A DNA stretch of 64,000 bases from Ignavibacteriota bacterium. GTDB lineage: Bacteria > Bacteroidota > Ignavibacteria > Kapaibacteriales > UBA2268. The stretch covers positions 434,001 to 498,000 of the forward strand of contig JAHBUQ010000001.1 in NCBI GenBank assembly GCA_019637995.1, in the 5' to 3' direction. Within the stretch, counting starts at the first letter, position 1; each line of letters starts with the position of its first letter. The translations under genes were made by a program, and so were the position numbers. Positions 8,608 through 17,330 of the stretch are shown piece by piece. The notes under the pieces are model-generated. The model saw only the letters and a list, made by a program, of their open reading frames with translations, was not told where the DNA came from and searched no databases.

Positions 8608-10518
8608 TCAGTCTTTATGATTACTACGGAATTTTTTGGTCATTAATGATACTACTATCAGTGTTAGAAATCCAAGTGGAATAGAAATTATACCCGGATT
8701 CTTTAAAGGTATAATCGCAGTAGCCGGATCCAGCCCATAAATTTCATACATTGTAGGAGATAATAAAATTATAATCAGAGCAGAGCACATACCTACAACA
8801 ATAGCCCATGCAATGCCCTTTGATGTGGTTTTTTTCCAGAATAACAGCATTACTATTGCGGGAAGATTTGCTGATGCGGCAATTGCAAAAGCCAGTCCAA
8901 CAAGGAAGCTTACATTTTGTCCTTGAAAAATAATCCCCAAAATGATTGCAAAAACACCCACAACCACAGCACTAATTCTCCCAGCCATAACTTTTTGATT
9001 TTCAGTCATTTTAACTTGCATGTACTTGTCCATCAAATCGTGAGCAACTGCGCCTGAAGATGCAACAATCAAACCGCTGACGGTTCCTAAAATGGTAGCA
9101 AAAGCTATTGCTGAAATTATTGAGAAGAGGAGTACACCAAATGCTTTGGAAAGAAGCGGAGCCGCCATATTTGAGTTCTCAGGGTCTAAAGTTCCGTTAA
9201 CCATAGCACCCGTTCCGAGATAAAGGGTAAGCATATAGAAAAAGCCAATTGCAAGAATTGCAACAATTGTTGACTTTCTTGCGGCACTCTGGCTCGGCAC
9301 AGTATAGTATCTGATTAGAATGTGGGGAAGAGCTGAAGTTCCCAAGAACAGAGCAAGCATCAGTGAAATAAAGTCAATCCTTGCCCAAAGTGAATTTGGA
9401 CCATCCATTTTATAGAATAATCCGGGTTTCATAATATCTTTACCGGAAGTAATTTCCTGATAAAAGATTGTAACTTGGTTGTCCTCGTAAGTAAGAATCT
9501 TTTTTGTAAATCTTGTTACTTCAGACTGTTCGAGAACTTTAATATAATCAAACGGACCAAGTGGACCGGTTTTTTCAACTTCTTTACCGTCAAATATTAT
9601 TTTATTCAAATGTCCTACCTGGAAGAATTTTCTTTCTTCTTTTGGAGCACCGTTATAAAGTTTTGTGCCATCAGGTTTTGTAATTATTGAAAGTGCTTCT
9701 TCAAGGTAATATCCTTCATCATTTTGCATTAATTTCCACCATGAAGGCGAACCGCTTTCATCAAGATAAATAAATGAATGATTGCCATCATCAACCTGCC
9801 CGATAAAATTATACCCTTCATTTTCAATTGAGGTAACTTTACCATTATCAACCTGAACAGGTACTGTCTGGAACTTGTGATAGTTTTCACCCGGCTGAAG
9901 ATTTAATCCATTATTGAGAACATAATATGTGATGATTATTGAAAAAAGTATAAGCAAACCGCCTTTAATAAACTGCACGTAAGTTGTAGAAGTCATTCCA
10001 GCTGTAGCAACTATAAACACTACAATTGAACCAACTAATACCACACCAACCCAGTGAGGAAATCCAAGCAGAGGTGTAATAATAACTCCGGCACCAACCA
10101 TCTGAGGAATTAAATAAAATATTGAGACAACTAATGTACTGATTGCAGCTGTCAGCTTAATTGCTCTTGAGTCGAATTTAAAATCGAGCGCATCTGTAAA
10201 TGTATATTTACCCATTCTCTTAAGAGGCTCTGCAACTATAAAAAGTGCAACGACCCATCCGGCAAGATAACCTATGGAATATATAAATCCATCATAGCCA
10301 TAAAATGCTATCATTCCGCAGATACCAAGGAATGAAGCAGCTGACAAGTAATCACCTGCAAAAGCAATACCATTTACAGCCCAATGAATATTCCCACCGG
10401 CAGCATAATAACCACTGGCAGATTTTGATTTACGTGCAAAGAAAAACGAAAGTCCGAGTACAGCAACTACAAATAGTACGAATACTACAATCGCATAAAT
10501 GGAGACATCATAAATCAT
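8608..10518 (-). CDS. actP: Cation:acetate-type symporter (ActP-like, SSS family)
   Basis: A polytopic inner-membrane sodium:solute symporter of the ActP branch, expected to import acetate or other short monocarboxylates. The N-terminal signature YYAAGGNIHWAVNG with AGDYLSAASFLG closely follows the ActP pattern, and GLIVASSGAVAHDLM is the conserved helix later in the protein. At 636 residues it is longer than E. coli ActP (about 550). The excess is a hydrophilic insert at about residues 210-375, between transmembrane helices, with no recognised domain. It starts four bases inside the end of the DUF485 gene, the usual yjcH-actP arrangement. The two genes downstream are discussed with this operon. 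Substrate assignment rests on similarity. Confidence 0.83.
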   Translation of the reverse strand: MIYDVSIYAIVVFVLFVVAVLGLSFFFARKSKSASGYYAAGGNIHWAVNGIAFAGDYLSAASFLGICGMIAFYGYDGFIYSIGYLAGWVVALFIVAEPLKRMGKYTFTDALDFKFDSRAIKLTAAISTLVVSIFYLIPQMVGAGVIITPLLGFPHWVGVVLVGSIVVFIVATAGMTSTTYVQFIKGGLLILFSIIITYYVLNNGLNLQPGENYHKFQTVPVQVDNGKVTSIENEGYNFIGQVDDGNHSFIYLDESGSPSWWKLMQNDEGYYLEEALSIITKPDGTKLYNGAPKEERKFFQVGHLNKIIFDGKEVEKTGPLGPFDYIKVLEQSEVTRFTKKILTYEDNQVTIFYQEITSGKDIMKPGLFYKMDGPNSLWARIDFISLMLALFLGTSALPHILIRYYTVPSQSAARKSTIVAILAIGFFYMLTLYLGTGAMVNGTLDPENSNMAAPLLSKAFGVLLFSIISAIAFATILGTVSGLIVASSGAVAHDLMDKYMQVKMTENQKVMAGRISAVVVGVFAIILGIIFQGQNVSFLVGLAFAIAASANLPAIVMLLFWKKTTSKGIAWAIVVGMCSALIIILLSPTMYEIYGLDPATAIIPLKNPGIISIPLGFLTLIVVSLMTKKFRSNHKD

Positions 10519-10811
10519 TTTATTTCCTCCTCTTTATTGTATAGTCTTTCGTACCTTGTGCAAAAGTAATTGTATGCTAAACCCATTATTGCGGCTAATA
10601 AAATCAACCCCATTCCGTAAACAAAAGCAAGGTTTAATCCACCAAGAGTTGCTAAACCCAAGCTTTCGGGGTGAACTGTCCCAATATATACAAATCCTGC
10701 ATAGACAACAGAGTAAATTATGAAAAGAATTACACCGAGGCGAGTCTTCTTCGGTATGGAGTTGTCTTTTCCCAACTCAACTGCCGGACCATGTAACATC
10801 TGATACCTCAA
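10515..10811 (-). CDS. yjcH: DUF485 membrane protein (YjcH-like)
   Basis: A 98-residue inner-membrane protein with two hydrophobic helices (about 26-47 and 60-84), followed by YNYFCTRYERLYNKEEE at the cytoplasmic end. DUF485 proteins accompany ActP-type symporters and are thought to act as a small partner subunit. It opens the minus-strand operon and overlaps the symporter start by four bases (ATGA), so translation is probably coupled. No -7 element matching TAnnTTTG was found in the upstream gap on this strand, so the operon promoter is not located. Confidence 0.85.
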   Translation of the reverse strand: MRYQMLHGPAVELGKDNSIPKKTRLGVILFIIYSVVYAGFVYIGTVHPESLGLATLGGLNLAFVYGMGLILLAAIMGLAYNYFCTRYERLYNKEEEIK

Positions 10812-11140
10812 ATAATATTTTAAAAAATAATGATTTAAAAATTTTAATTCTTAATATCTTAAAAATATGACATTTGCATCACAAAAAAAAATTATTTATG
10901 TTTTTCTTATCAATAATTAGTAATAAATTTAAAGAAATATCATTCATACTAATCCTAATATATTTATTAAGTCTATAATAATCAGATAATTGTTATTCGA
11001 TGTAATATTGATAGTAATTGAATAATGAAATTGGTAATATTAAAAAATATATAGTTTGTCGTTTTTTTTTATTAAATGAATTGCAATAAACAATAATATA
11101 AAGTATTTTTGCATATTGAATTTAGTAAATCAGGCAAATT
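10812..11140. other. Divergent intergenic region
   Basis: A 329-base AT-rich gap between the outward-reading symporter operon and the chemoreceptor. It contains one good plus-strand promoter (listed separately). No ORF, strong hairpin or repeat was seen. Confidence 0.7.
11081..11111 (+). promoter_or_regulatory. Bacteroidota-type promoter of the chemoreceptor operon
   Basis: TTG (11081-11083) and TATTTTTG (11104-11111) are separated by 20 bases, matching the TTG-N17-23-TAnnTTTG pattern recognised by the Bacteroidota primary sigma factor. The start codon is 29 bases further on. Confidence 0.65.
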
Positions 11141-13186
11141 ATGTTTAGAATTCGTGGATTAACTTTTCAGTTATCACTACTGATATTGACTTCAGCAGGT
11201 ATAATATCAGTTCTACTGTATGGTTATAACTTTTATAACTCAGCAAATATACTATATAAGGAGGTAGATAAAAATGCTACATCAACTGTCGAGAAATTTG
11301 CATTTCGAATCGAATCAATAGTTAAAAATGTTGAAAAAGTTGCCTATCTAAGTCGTAATTTTATTGAAGAAACTAATCCTACAGAAGAAGAATTAGAGAG
11401 GTTTCTAAGAAGAACTGTCGAAAGGAACAACGAAATTTTTGGTTCGAGTATTTGCTATGAACCGTATATGTTTGATTCTACAATAAATCTTTTTTCAAAG
11501 TATTATTATAAAGATGGTGGTGATATAAAATCAGCTGATTTATCATCAGTTAATTATTACTACCCCGAACAGAACTGGTACAAAGTTTCCAAAGAATTTA
11601 ACACATCAAATTGGAGTGAACCATATTATGATGAGGGTGGTGGCAATATACTGATGACTACTTTTTCAATTCCTATTTATAAGCATACTCTTGAAGGGCA
11701 GGTATTTCGTGGTGTTATTACCTGCGATTTATCTCTTACATGGCTGAAAGATCTAATCTCTGAAATGAATGTTTATGAGAATGGTTATGGTTTCTTAATA
11801 TCAAAAGAAGGACGGTTTATAGCACATCCTGACACTAGTCTCATAATGAACAAAACTATGTTCGACTTGGCTAATGATTCTGCAATACCGGTTCTTAACG
11901 AATTAGGAAAAAGAATGATAGCCGGTGAACGCGGAGATATTACAACAACTTCTGTAGTATTAGGAACTAAGTCGCTTGTAAGGTTCTATCCTGTTGAACA
12001 AAACGGATGGTCACTTGCTGTACTTTTCCCTCATAAAGAAATATACAGTGATTTATTTTCATTAGGTATAGAAGTCGTTGTGTTTGGATTTCTTGGATTT
12101 GTGTTATTGTTTCTTGTTTTGGTCTGGATATCAAAAAAGTTATCAAAACCATTAAATGTCATTATGCAGGCATCCGAAAAGATTGCAATAGGCGACTTGA
12201 AAACTGCTACCGAATTATCATTTGAATATAGCGAATTATATAAACAGATTTCTGATGACAGCGGAAAAAAAGGAAGAAAGATTTATAATGAAATTATACG
12301 CTTATTCATATCAATAGACCAAATGACTGCTAATTTATATAGATTGATTGGACAAGTTCAGCGGTCAGGTATTCAGGTCGGCAGCTCGACTAATGAGATA
12401 ACAGCTTCCTCAAGAGAGCTTGAAGCAAATGCCTCACAGCAGGCAGCATCTACAAAAGAAGTAAGCGCTACAAGCAGGCAGATTTCAGAGACATCATCTG
12501 AACTTTCAGACTCGATTGACAATATTAACAAAAAAGCTACTTATACATTGGATATTGCACACAAAGGTAAGGAAAGTCTTGCCGGACTCGAAGATGCAAT
12601 AGGAAACCTGAACCTGTCTACAAAATCAATCACAAATAAATTATCTGTTATAAATGAAAGAGCAAACAAAATTAGCAGTGTTGTAACTGCAATCAATAAA
12701 ATTTCCGAGCAAACTAATCTGCTATCGTTCAATGCTGCAATCGAAGCTGAAAAAGCCGGTGAATACGGCAAAGGATTTGCAGTTGTCGCACGAGAAATCA
12801 GTCGTCTTGCTGACCAAACTGCTGTTGCAACCGAAGATATCGAAAAAATGGTTAAAGAAATGCAATCATCTGTATCTTCAGGCGTTATGGAAATGGATAA
12901 ATTCAGCGATGAAGTTCGAAAAGGCGCAGGTCATATTTATTCAGTTGCCGAACAGCTTGGAGAAGTAATTGAGCAGGTTAATGATTTTGCACCAAGCTTT
13001 AATAAGTTTGCCGGTGGTATGCAGCTCCAAACCGAATCTGCGATGCAAATAAGCGATACAATGACGCAACTTGCTAAAGCGTCTGAGCAATCTAAAGAAG
13101 CACTTGCTGAATTTCGTAAGGCAAGTAGTCAGCTTAATGAAGCTGTGATGATTTTACAAACTGAAGTGAAAAAATTTATTTTATAA
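11141..13186 (+). CDS. Methyl-accepting chemotaxis protein with double Cache sensor
   Basis: A 681-residue transmembrane chemoreceptor. TM1 is at about 8-30, a large periplasmic dCache-like domain at about 35-300, TM2 at about 308-331, then HAMP and a longer-than-usual linker. The cytoplasmic signalling hairpin has its tip at EQTNLLSFNAAIEAEKAGE, the highly conserved CheA/CheW contact region. Periplasmic dCache domains usually bind small amino or organic acids. No CheB/CheR-binding pentapeptide is at the C-terminus. It leads a plus-strand gene run (lipoprotein, phosphatase, PAP2) with gaps of 19, 3 and 2 bases. Identification is secure; the ligand is unknown. Confidence 0.93.
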   Translation: MFRIRGLTFQLSLLILTSAGIISVLLYGYNFYNSANILYKEVDKNATSTVEKFAFRIESIVKNVEKVAYLSRNFIEETNPTEEELERFLRRTVERNNEIFGSSICYEPYMFDSTINLFSKYYYKDGGDIKSADLSSVNYYYPEQNWYKVSKEFNTSNWSEPYYDEGGGNILMTTFSIPIYKHTLEGQVFRGVITCDLSLTWLKDLISEMNVYENGYGFLISKEGRFIAHPDTSLIMNKTMFDLANDSAIPVLNELGKRMIAGERGDITTTSVVLGTKSLVRFYPVEQNGWSLAVLFPHKEIYSDLFSLGIEVVVFGFLGFVLLFLVLVWISKKLSKPLNVIMQASEKIAIGDLKTATELSFEYSELYKQISDDSGKKGRKIYNEIIRLFISIDQMTANLYRLIGQVQRSGIQVGSSTNEITASSRELEANASQQAASTKEVSATSRQISETSSELSDSIDNINKKATYTLDIAHKGKESLAGLEDAIGNLNLSTKSITNKLSVINERANKISSVVTAINKISEQTNLLSFNAAIEAEKAGEYGKGFAVVAREISRLADQTAVATEDIEKMVKEMQSSVSSGVMEMDKFSDEVRKGAGHIYSVAEQLGEVIEQVNDFAPSFNKFAGGMQLQTESAMQISDTMTQLAKASEQSKEALAEFRKASSQLNEAVMILQTEVKKFIL

Positions 13187-13205
13187 ATTATATTGGGTTG
13201 GATTT

Positions 13206-14246
13206 ATGAGAAATTTAGTTCTTATATTAATACTTGTTATAATTGCTTCTTTCGGGTGTTCTCCTGATGAGAAAGTAATTAATCCGGTTGATACAAGCGA
13301 GAAAATATTTGTTGCTACCGATGAAGATAATCCTAAGCTGAAAGTGCTTGAAATTCCAAGCCTTAAAGTAATTCATGAAGATTTATTGAAAGGAGTTTTA
13401 TCTTTAGAAATTAAATCGCCCATCGAAAATATAAAAGAAAATGGTGGCAATGTTTACCTGATTATCCCGGGTGATAATAAAATATTGATTTTAAGAAAAA
13501 ATGATTTGTCATTATTGACAACTGTGGACTTCTCGGCAGATAATTATGAGCCGATAGATATTGTTTTCCCAAATTCAACAGACGGATATATCATACACAA
13601 AAACTCAATTTATGTATCACTTCTGGATATTACTAATTTCGTAGTTGCAAGAAATATAACTGTCGGCAATCCTCCGCACTCTATAGCTCAATCCGGTAAT
13701 CAGATTTATGTAAGCAATATGCCTGACAATTCTATTTCAGTTGTTGATTCTCGTGACAGAAAGGAAGTTGCCAGAATTATAACTGAGCCGAATCCTGTAT
13801 TTTTGTCTATGACACCCGATGGAAAAAATGCTGTTTGCATAACTTTAGGACAAGGGAAAAAAGGAGAACCCGTAACACCTACTGCTTCATTTATTCATTA
13901 TATTGATTTGATTTCAAGAGAAATCATAGGCACTTTCGAACTTGGTTTTGCTCAGATTCTTGCAACAGAACAAATTCCGCAAGGGTTTTTAATAACACCG
14001 AAAGACTGGGGTTTCGTGCCTACACGTGATAATTTCTTAAGAATTGATATTCGCTCTAAGGATAGAATAAATTTAGTTACAAAAAGAAATTTTTACTTCA
14101 TATCTCATGACAAAAAAAACGGTCGTTTGATGCTTCTAAGACAGAACGATTTTGGCACTGATATTATGCTGGCAGATGACAGTTCCGGCGAGATTGGAGA
14201 CAGCTACCCGCTTCCTTATAAAATCAAATGTGTAAGTATTTTTTAA
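13206..14246 (+). CDS. Beta-propeller lipoprotein (YncE-like)
   Basis: A 346-residue predicted lipoprotein: a hydrophobic signal peptide ends in ASFGC with Cys18 as lipidation site. The mature part has repeated blades such as NPPHSIAQSGNQIYVSNMPD and PVFLSMTPDGKNAVCIT, the pattern of YVTN/YncE-type seven-blade propellers. These often act as scaffolds or ligand-binding envelope proteins; no catalytic residues are evident. It lies 19 bases after the chemoreceptor and 3 bases before the phosphatase, so it is probably co-expressed with both. A role as a periplasmic ligand-binding partner of the chemoreceptor is possible but unproven. Confidence 0.72.
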   Translation: MRNLVLILILVIIASFGCSPDEKVINPVDTSEKIFVATDEDNPKLKVLEIPSLKVIHEDLLKGVLSLEIKSPIENIKENGGNVYLIIPGDNKILILRKNDLSLLTTVDFSADNYEPIDIVFPNSTDGYIIHKNSIYVSLLDITNFVVARNITVGNPPHSIAQSGNQIYVSNMPDNSISVVDSRDRKEVARIITEPNPVFLSMTPDGKNAVCITLGQGKKGEPVTPTASFIHYIDLISREIIGTFELGFAQILATEQIPQGFLITPKDWGFVPTRDNFLRIDIRSKDRINLVTKRNFYFISHDKKNGRLMLLRQNDFGTDIMLADDSSGEIGDSYPLPYKIKCVSIF

Positions 14247-14249
14247 TTT

Positions 14250-15926
14250 ATGGCAAATAACAGCATAATAAATATCAACTCACTTCTAAATCTGACAGCG
14301 AGTCTGTATCGTTCGGATGATGAAAATTTTATTCTAAATTCCACTTTGCTTAGCTTGATGGGAAAGTTGAAAATTATTCGCTCTGCTGTATTTCTGAAAA
14401 TTGAAAAAGAGAAACTTTTTCCGGCTATTATTAAAGGAAATTTATCGGTTGAAAATATCGAATTTTTCGATATTGAGGAATTTAGTAATTTAAATAAAGA
14501 ATCAAAATATTATCATTTGAAAGATATTGGCGTAGAATATTTAATTCCTGTAAAAGACGATGAAGATTTCTATGCTTTAATATGCTTGGGAAAAAGCTTT
14601 TCAGCTATGGAATTAAGTGATGATGAAATTGATTATGTGAACCTTATTTCAAAAATCGCAGCAAATTCCATTAGAAACGCCCGCACTTTGACATCTTATA
14701 AATCTGCAAAAATGAGCGTAGAATTGAGGAATCAACTTCTTTCCACACTTTTTGAGGTTTCAAAGGATTTTAGTCAGAATTTTTCTGCCGAAAAAATAAT
14801 CAAAACTCTTGCACTCAACCTTATGGGGCAGCTTACTGTTTCAAGATTTGCTGTCATTGTTATTGATGAAAACGGCAACAAAAACACTATCGTAAATCGT
14901 TTCAATGATAAATTCAATTCCGAATTTTTAGAGATTATTTCTCAAGCAGTTTTTGCCTGCAAGATTGAGGCCTTAAGCAATTACGAAGAAATAAAAAGCA
15001 TATCGGATAAAATAAAAATTATGGCAGTAGCACCAATGATAGTACAAGGTACAACTCGTGGTATGCTTGTTGTTGGTCCGAAGATGAATGGTTCTGATTT
15101 CTCAGACGAAAATTTACTATTCATTGAAGCGATTGGGAATTCTGCAATTTCAGCTCTTGAGAATGAACGGCTGTTCAAGGAAGAACTTGAAAAAAAACGA
15201 ATCGAAAGTGAACTCGATATTGCACTTGAAATTCAAAAAAATCTTCTTCCCGATAAAAGTCCGGAGCTTAATAGCTTTAAGATTCATGGAATAAGCATTC
15301 CATCTCGTCACGTAGGCGGAGATTTATTCGATTATATTAAGCTCGATCCCGATAGATTTCTTGTTGCAATTGCCGATGTTTCCGGCAAAGGAATTCCTGC
15401 ATCACTCATAATGGCTAATTTTCAGGCGGCTCTGCGAGTGCTTGCGGTTTCAGAAATTGAGCTCGAAGAAATGATTCTAAAAATCAATGACCTTCTATGC
15501 CATAATACAGGTGCCGATAAATTCGTTACAGCATTTTTCTGCATTTTTAATGACAAAACCGGCGATATTACATATATTAATGCCGGTCATAATCCTCCAA
15601 TATTGAAACGCAAAACTGGCGAAATAGAGTATTTAGAGCATGGTGGTCTTATTCTCGGATTTCTTGAAAAACCGTTTAAATATAAAACGGGTAATACAAA
15701 AATGGATTCCGGTGATTTTCTTGTACTATTTACTGATGGAGTAACTGAAGCAGAAAATCATGCAAAAGTGGATTACGGAGACTTAAGATTGGCAGATTTA
15801 CTCATCAGCATTAATGATAAATCACCTGAAATGATTGTGGATGAAATTGTACAAGATGTTAAAAAATATCAGGGTTCTGTTCATCAAAGCGATGACATAA
15901 CATTAGTTGTAATAGGGAAGGAATAA
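14250..15926 (+). CDS. GAF-GAF-SpoIIE serine phosphatase
   Basis: A 558-residue cytoplasmic regulator. Two GAF-like domains (about 15-150 and 165-310) precede a short helix (RIESELDIALEIQKNLLP) that is typical of the linker before RsbU/RsbP-type PP2C domains. The phosphatase domain holds VGGDLFDY, ADVSGKGIPAS, NAGHNPP, FTDGVTEAEN and SDDITLVV, supplying the metal-binding aspartates. Such enzymes dephosphorylate anti-sigma-factor antagonists (STAS proteins) in partner-switching pathways. Neither a STAS protein nor an anti-sigma kinase is encoded nearby, so the target lies elsewhere. It is packed tightly in the chemoreceptor operon. Confidence 0.88.
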   Translation: MANNSIININSLLNLTASLYRSDDENFILNSTLLSLMGKLKIIRSAVFLKIEKEKLFPAIIKGNLSVENIEFFDIEEFSNLNKESKYYHLKDIGVEYLIPVKDDEDFYALICLGKSFSAMELSDDEIDYVNLISKIAANSIRNARTLTSYKSAKMSVELRNQLLSTLFEVSKDFSQNFSAEKIIKTLALNLMGQLTVSRFAVIVIDENGNKNTIVNRFNDKFNSEFLEIISQAVFACKIEALSNYEEIKSISDKIKIMAVAPMIVQGTTRGMLVVGPKMNGSDFSDENLLFIEAIGNSAISALENERLFKEELEKKRIESELDIALEIQKNLLPDKSPELNSFKIHGISIPSRHVGGDLFDYIKLDPDRFLVAIADVSGKGIPASLIMANFQAALRVLAVSEIELEEMILKINDLLCHNTGADKFVTAFFCIFNDKTGDITYINAGHNPPILKRKTGEIEYLEHGGLILGFLEKPFKYKTGNTKMDSGDFLVLFTDGVTEAENHAKVDYGDLRLADLLISINDKSPEMIVDEIVQDVKKYQGSVHQSDDITLVVIGKE

Positions 15927-15928
15927 TA

Positions 15929-16498
15929 ATGCCTGAATTTATTCAAAACATTGATACTGCAATTTTCTACTGGATAAACAATGGCTGGTCAAATTCTCTG
16001 CTTGATAAAATAATGCCATTTGTTACAACGGTGGATAGTTGGATTTTGATTTATTTGCTTGGATTTTATGTGCTTTTTTTCAAAACCGGTAAAATCGGGA
16101 AAATTACAGGAATTACTCTTATACTAACGATTATAATTTCAGACCAGATTAGCAGTTCCGTTCTGAAAGAGTATTTTGGAAGGATTCGTCCATGCCATAC
16201 ACTTCCCGATGTGAACTTGCTTGTAGGTTGTGGTGGTGGAAAATCCTTTCCTTCATCACACGCTGTTAACAATTTTGCTTCGGCTACTGTAACTACATAT
16301 TTTTTCAAAAAGAATTACATGTTATTTTATTCAATTGCGGCGATTGTGGCAATTTCAAGGGTTTATGTGGGTGTGCATTTCCCGCTTGATATTACTGCCG
16401 GAGCAATAATCGGAACTCTGATTGGATTTGGTGTTGCTATCGGCATTAATTATTTTATTACAAGATTTAATTATTCCCATTTTTTTAAAAAAGAGTAA
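15929..16498 (+). CDS. PAP2-family membrane phosphatase
   Basis: A 189-residue integral membrane phosphatase of the PAP2/undecaprenyl-diphosphatase type. The three catalytic motifs are present: KEYFGRIRP (C1), FPSSHA (C2) and SRVYVGVHFPLD (C3), with hydrophobic helices between them. Substrates in the family are lipid phosphates such as undecaprenyl diphosphate, phosphatidylglycerol phosphate or lipid A phosphate. It begins two bases after the phosphatase gene stop and ends the plus-strand run that starts with the chemoreceptor. The substrate is not determinable from sequence. Confidence 0.88.
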   Translation: MPEFIQNIDTAIFYWINNGWSNSLLDKIMPFVTTVDSWILIYLLGFYVLFFKTGKIGKITGITLILTIIISDQISSSVLKEYFGRIRPCHTLPDVNLLVGCGGGKSFPSSHAVNNFASATVTTYFFKKNYMLFYSIAAIVAISRVYVGVHFPLDITAGAIIGTLIGFGVAIGINYFITRFNYSHFFKKE

Positions 16499-16620
16499 AA
16501 TAATATATTTTGGTAATAATTAGGGACAATTGGATTATTGCATTTTGTTATCTATTTCAATACAACTGCTTTCTTAACAGATTATAAATTTTTAAAATAA
16601 GTTTTCTGATAGGTACAAAT

Positions 16621-17310
16621 ATGTTTATAAGAATTATTGCATTTACTTTAATTGCTGTATCATTCATTTCTTGTCAAAGTCTGGTTTATAGTCCTTCAAT
16701 AAATTTGCCCGATAAAATTCAAAAAGACGAAACGACTTTGATGCTTGCTTATGAAAGACTTCCTCTAACCTATTATGATGAAGCAAAAAACTTGTCAAAT
16801 GATGGTTTTATGATGTCTTTGCAACATTCATTTTCTGATAAATTTGCTCTTCAGAGTAAATATTTTGCTTCAATAAATTCTATGAAAAATGATATTCGAT
16901 TTAAGCATGGCGCTTCAATCAGTGGATATTTTTTATTGAGTCAACCCTCATCTGATTATAAGTATTATATCGTGCCTACATTCGGAATGTCATTGGAGGA
17001 AAATGAGATTATGCTTGGCACAGGAGGTGTTTGGATTGCTATGCAAGTTCCTGAGTTGTATTTTATCGAACCATATTTTGCACTTGGAGTATTATATGGA
17101 AATACATTTTATTCACAATCATACTCTCAGGGTTTCCGCCAATATAATACAAATAACGATGGGATTGCAATTGTTCCAAATATTGGCACTTATATAGCAC
17201 TAACTTCAAGAATCAAGCTGAATATCGAAATTACTTTGCCATTCTTTAGTAATTTCGATTATTCAGATGCTTATTTTGTACCAACTTTAGGATTCAGATA
17301 TAAATTTTAG
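16621..17310 (+). CDS. Lipoprotein with predicted beta-barrel body
   Basis: A 229-residue protein with signal peptide and lipobox FISC (Cys18). The remainder is a series of short alternating strands rich in Tyr, Phe and Gly, ending in the aromatic GFRYKF, which is the usual terminal strand signature of outer-membrane beta-barrels. The combination of lipid anchor and barrel-like body is common in Bacteroidota surface proteins of unknown function. No family could be recognised. It has its own 122-base upstream gap and converges on the racemase gene 20 bases away. Confidence 0.65.
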   Translation: MFIRIIAFTLIAVSFISCQSLVYSPSINLPDKIQKDETTLMLAYERLPLTYYDEAKNLSNDGFMMSLQHSFSDKFALQSKYFASINSMKNDIRFKHGASISGYFLLSQPSSDYKYYIVPTFGMSLEENEIMLGTGGVWIAMQVPELYFIEPYFALGVLYGNTFYSQSYSQGFRQYNTNNDGIAIVPNIGTYIALTSRIKLNIEITLPFFSNFDYSDAYFVPTLGFRYKF

Positions 17311-17330
17311 ATGCCTTCAAAAAAACAATT

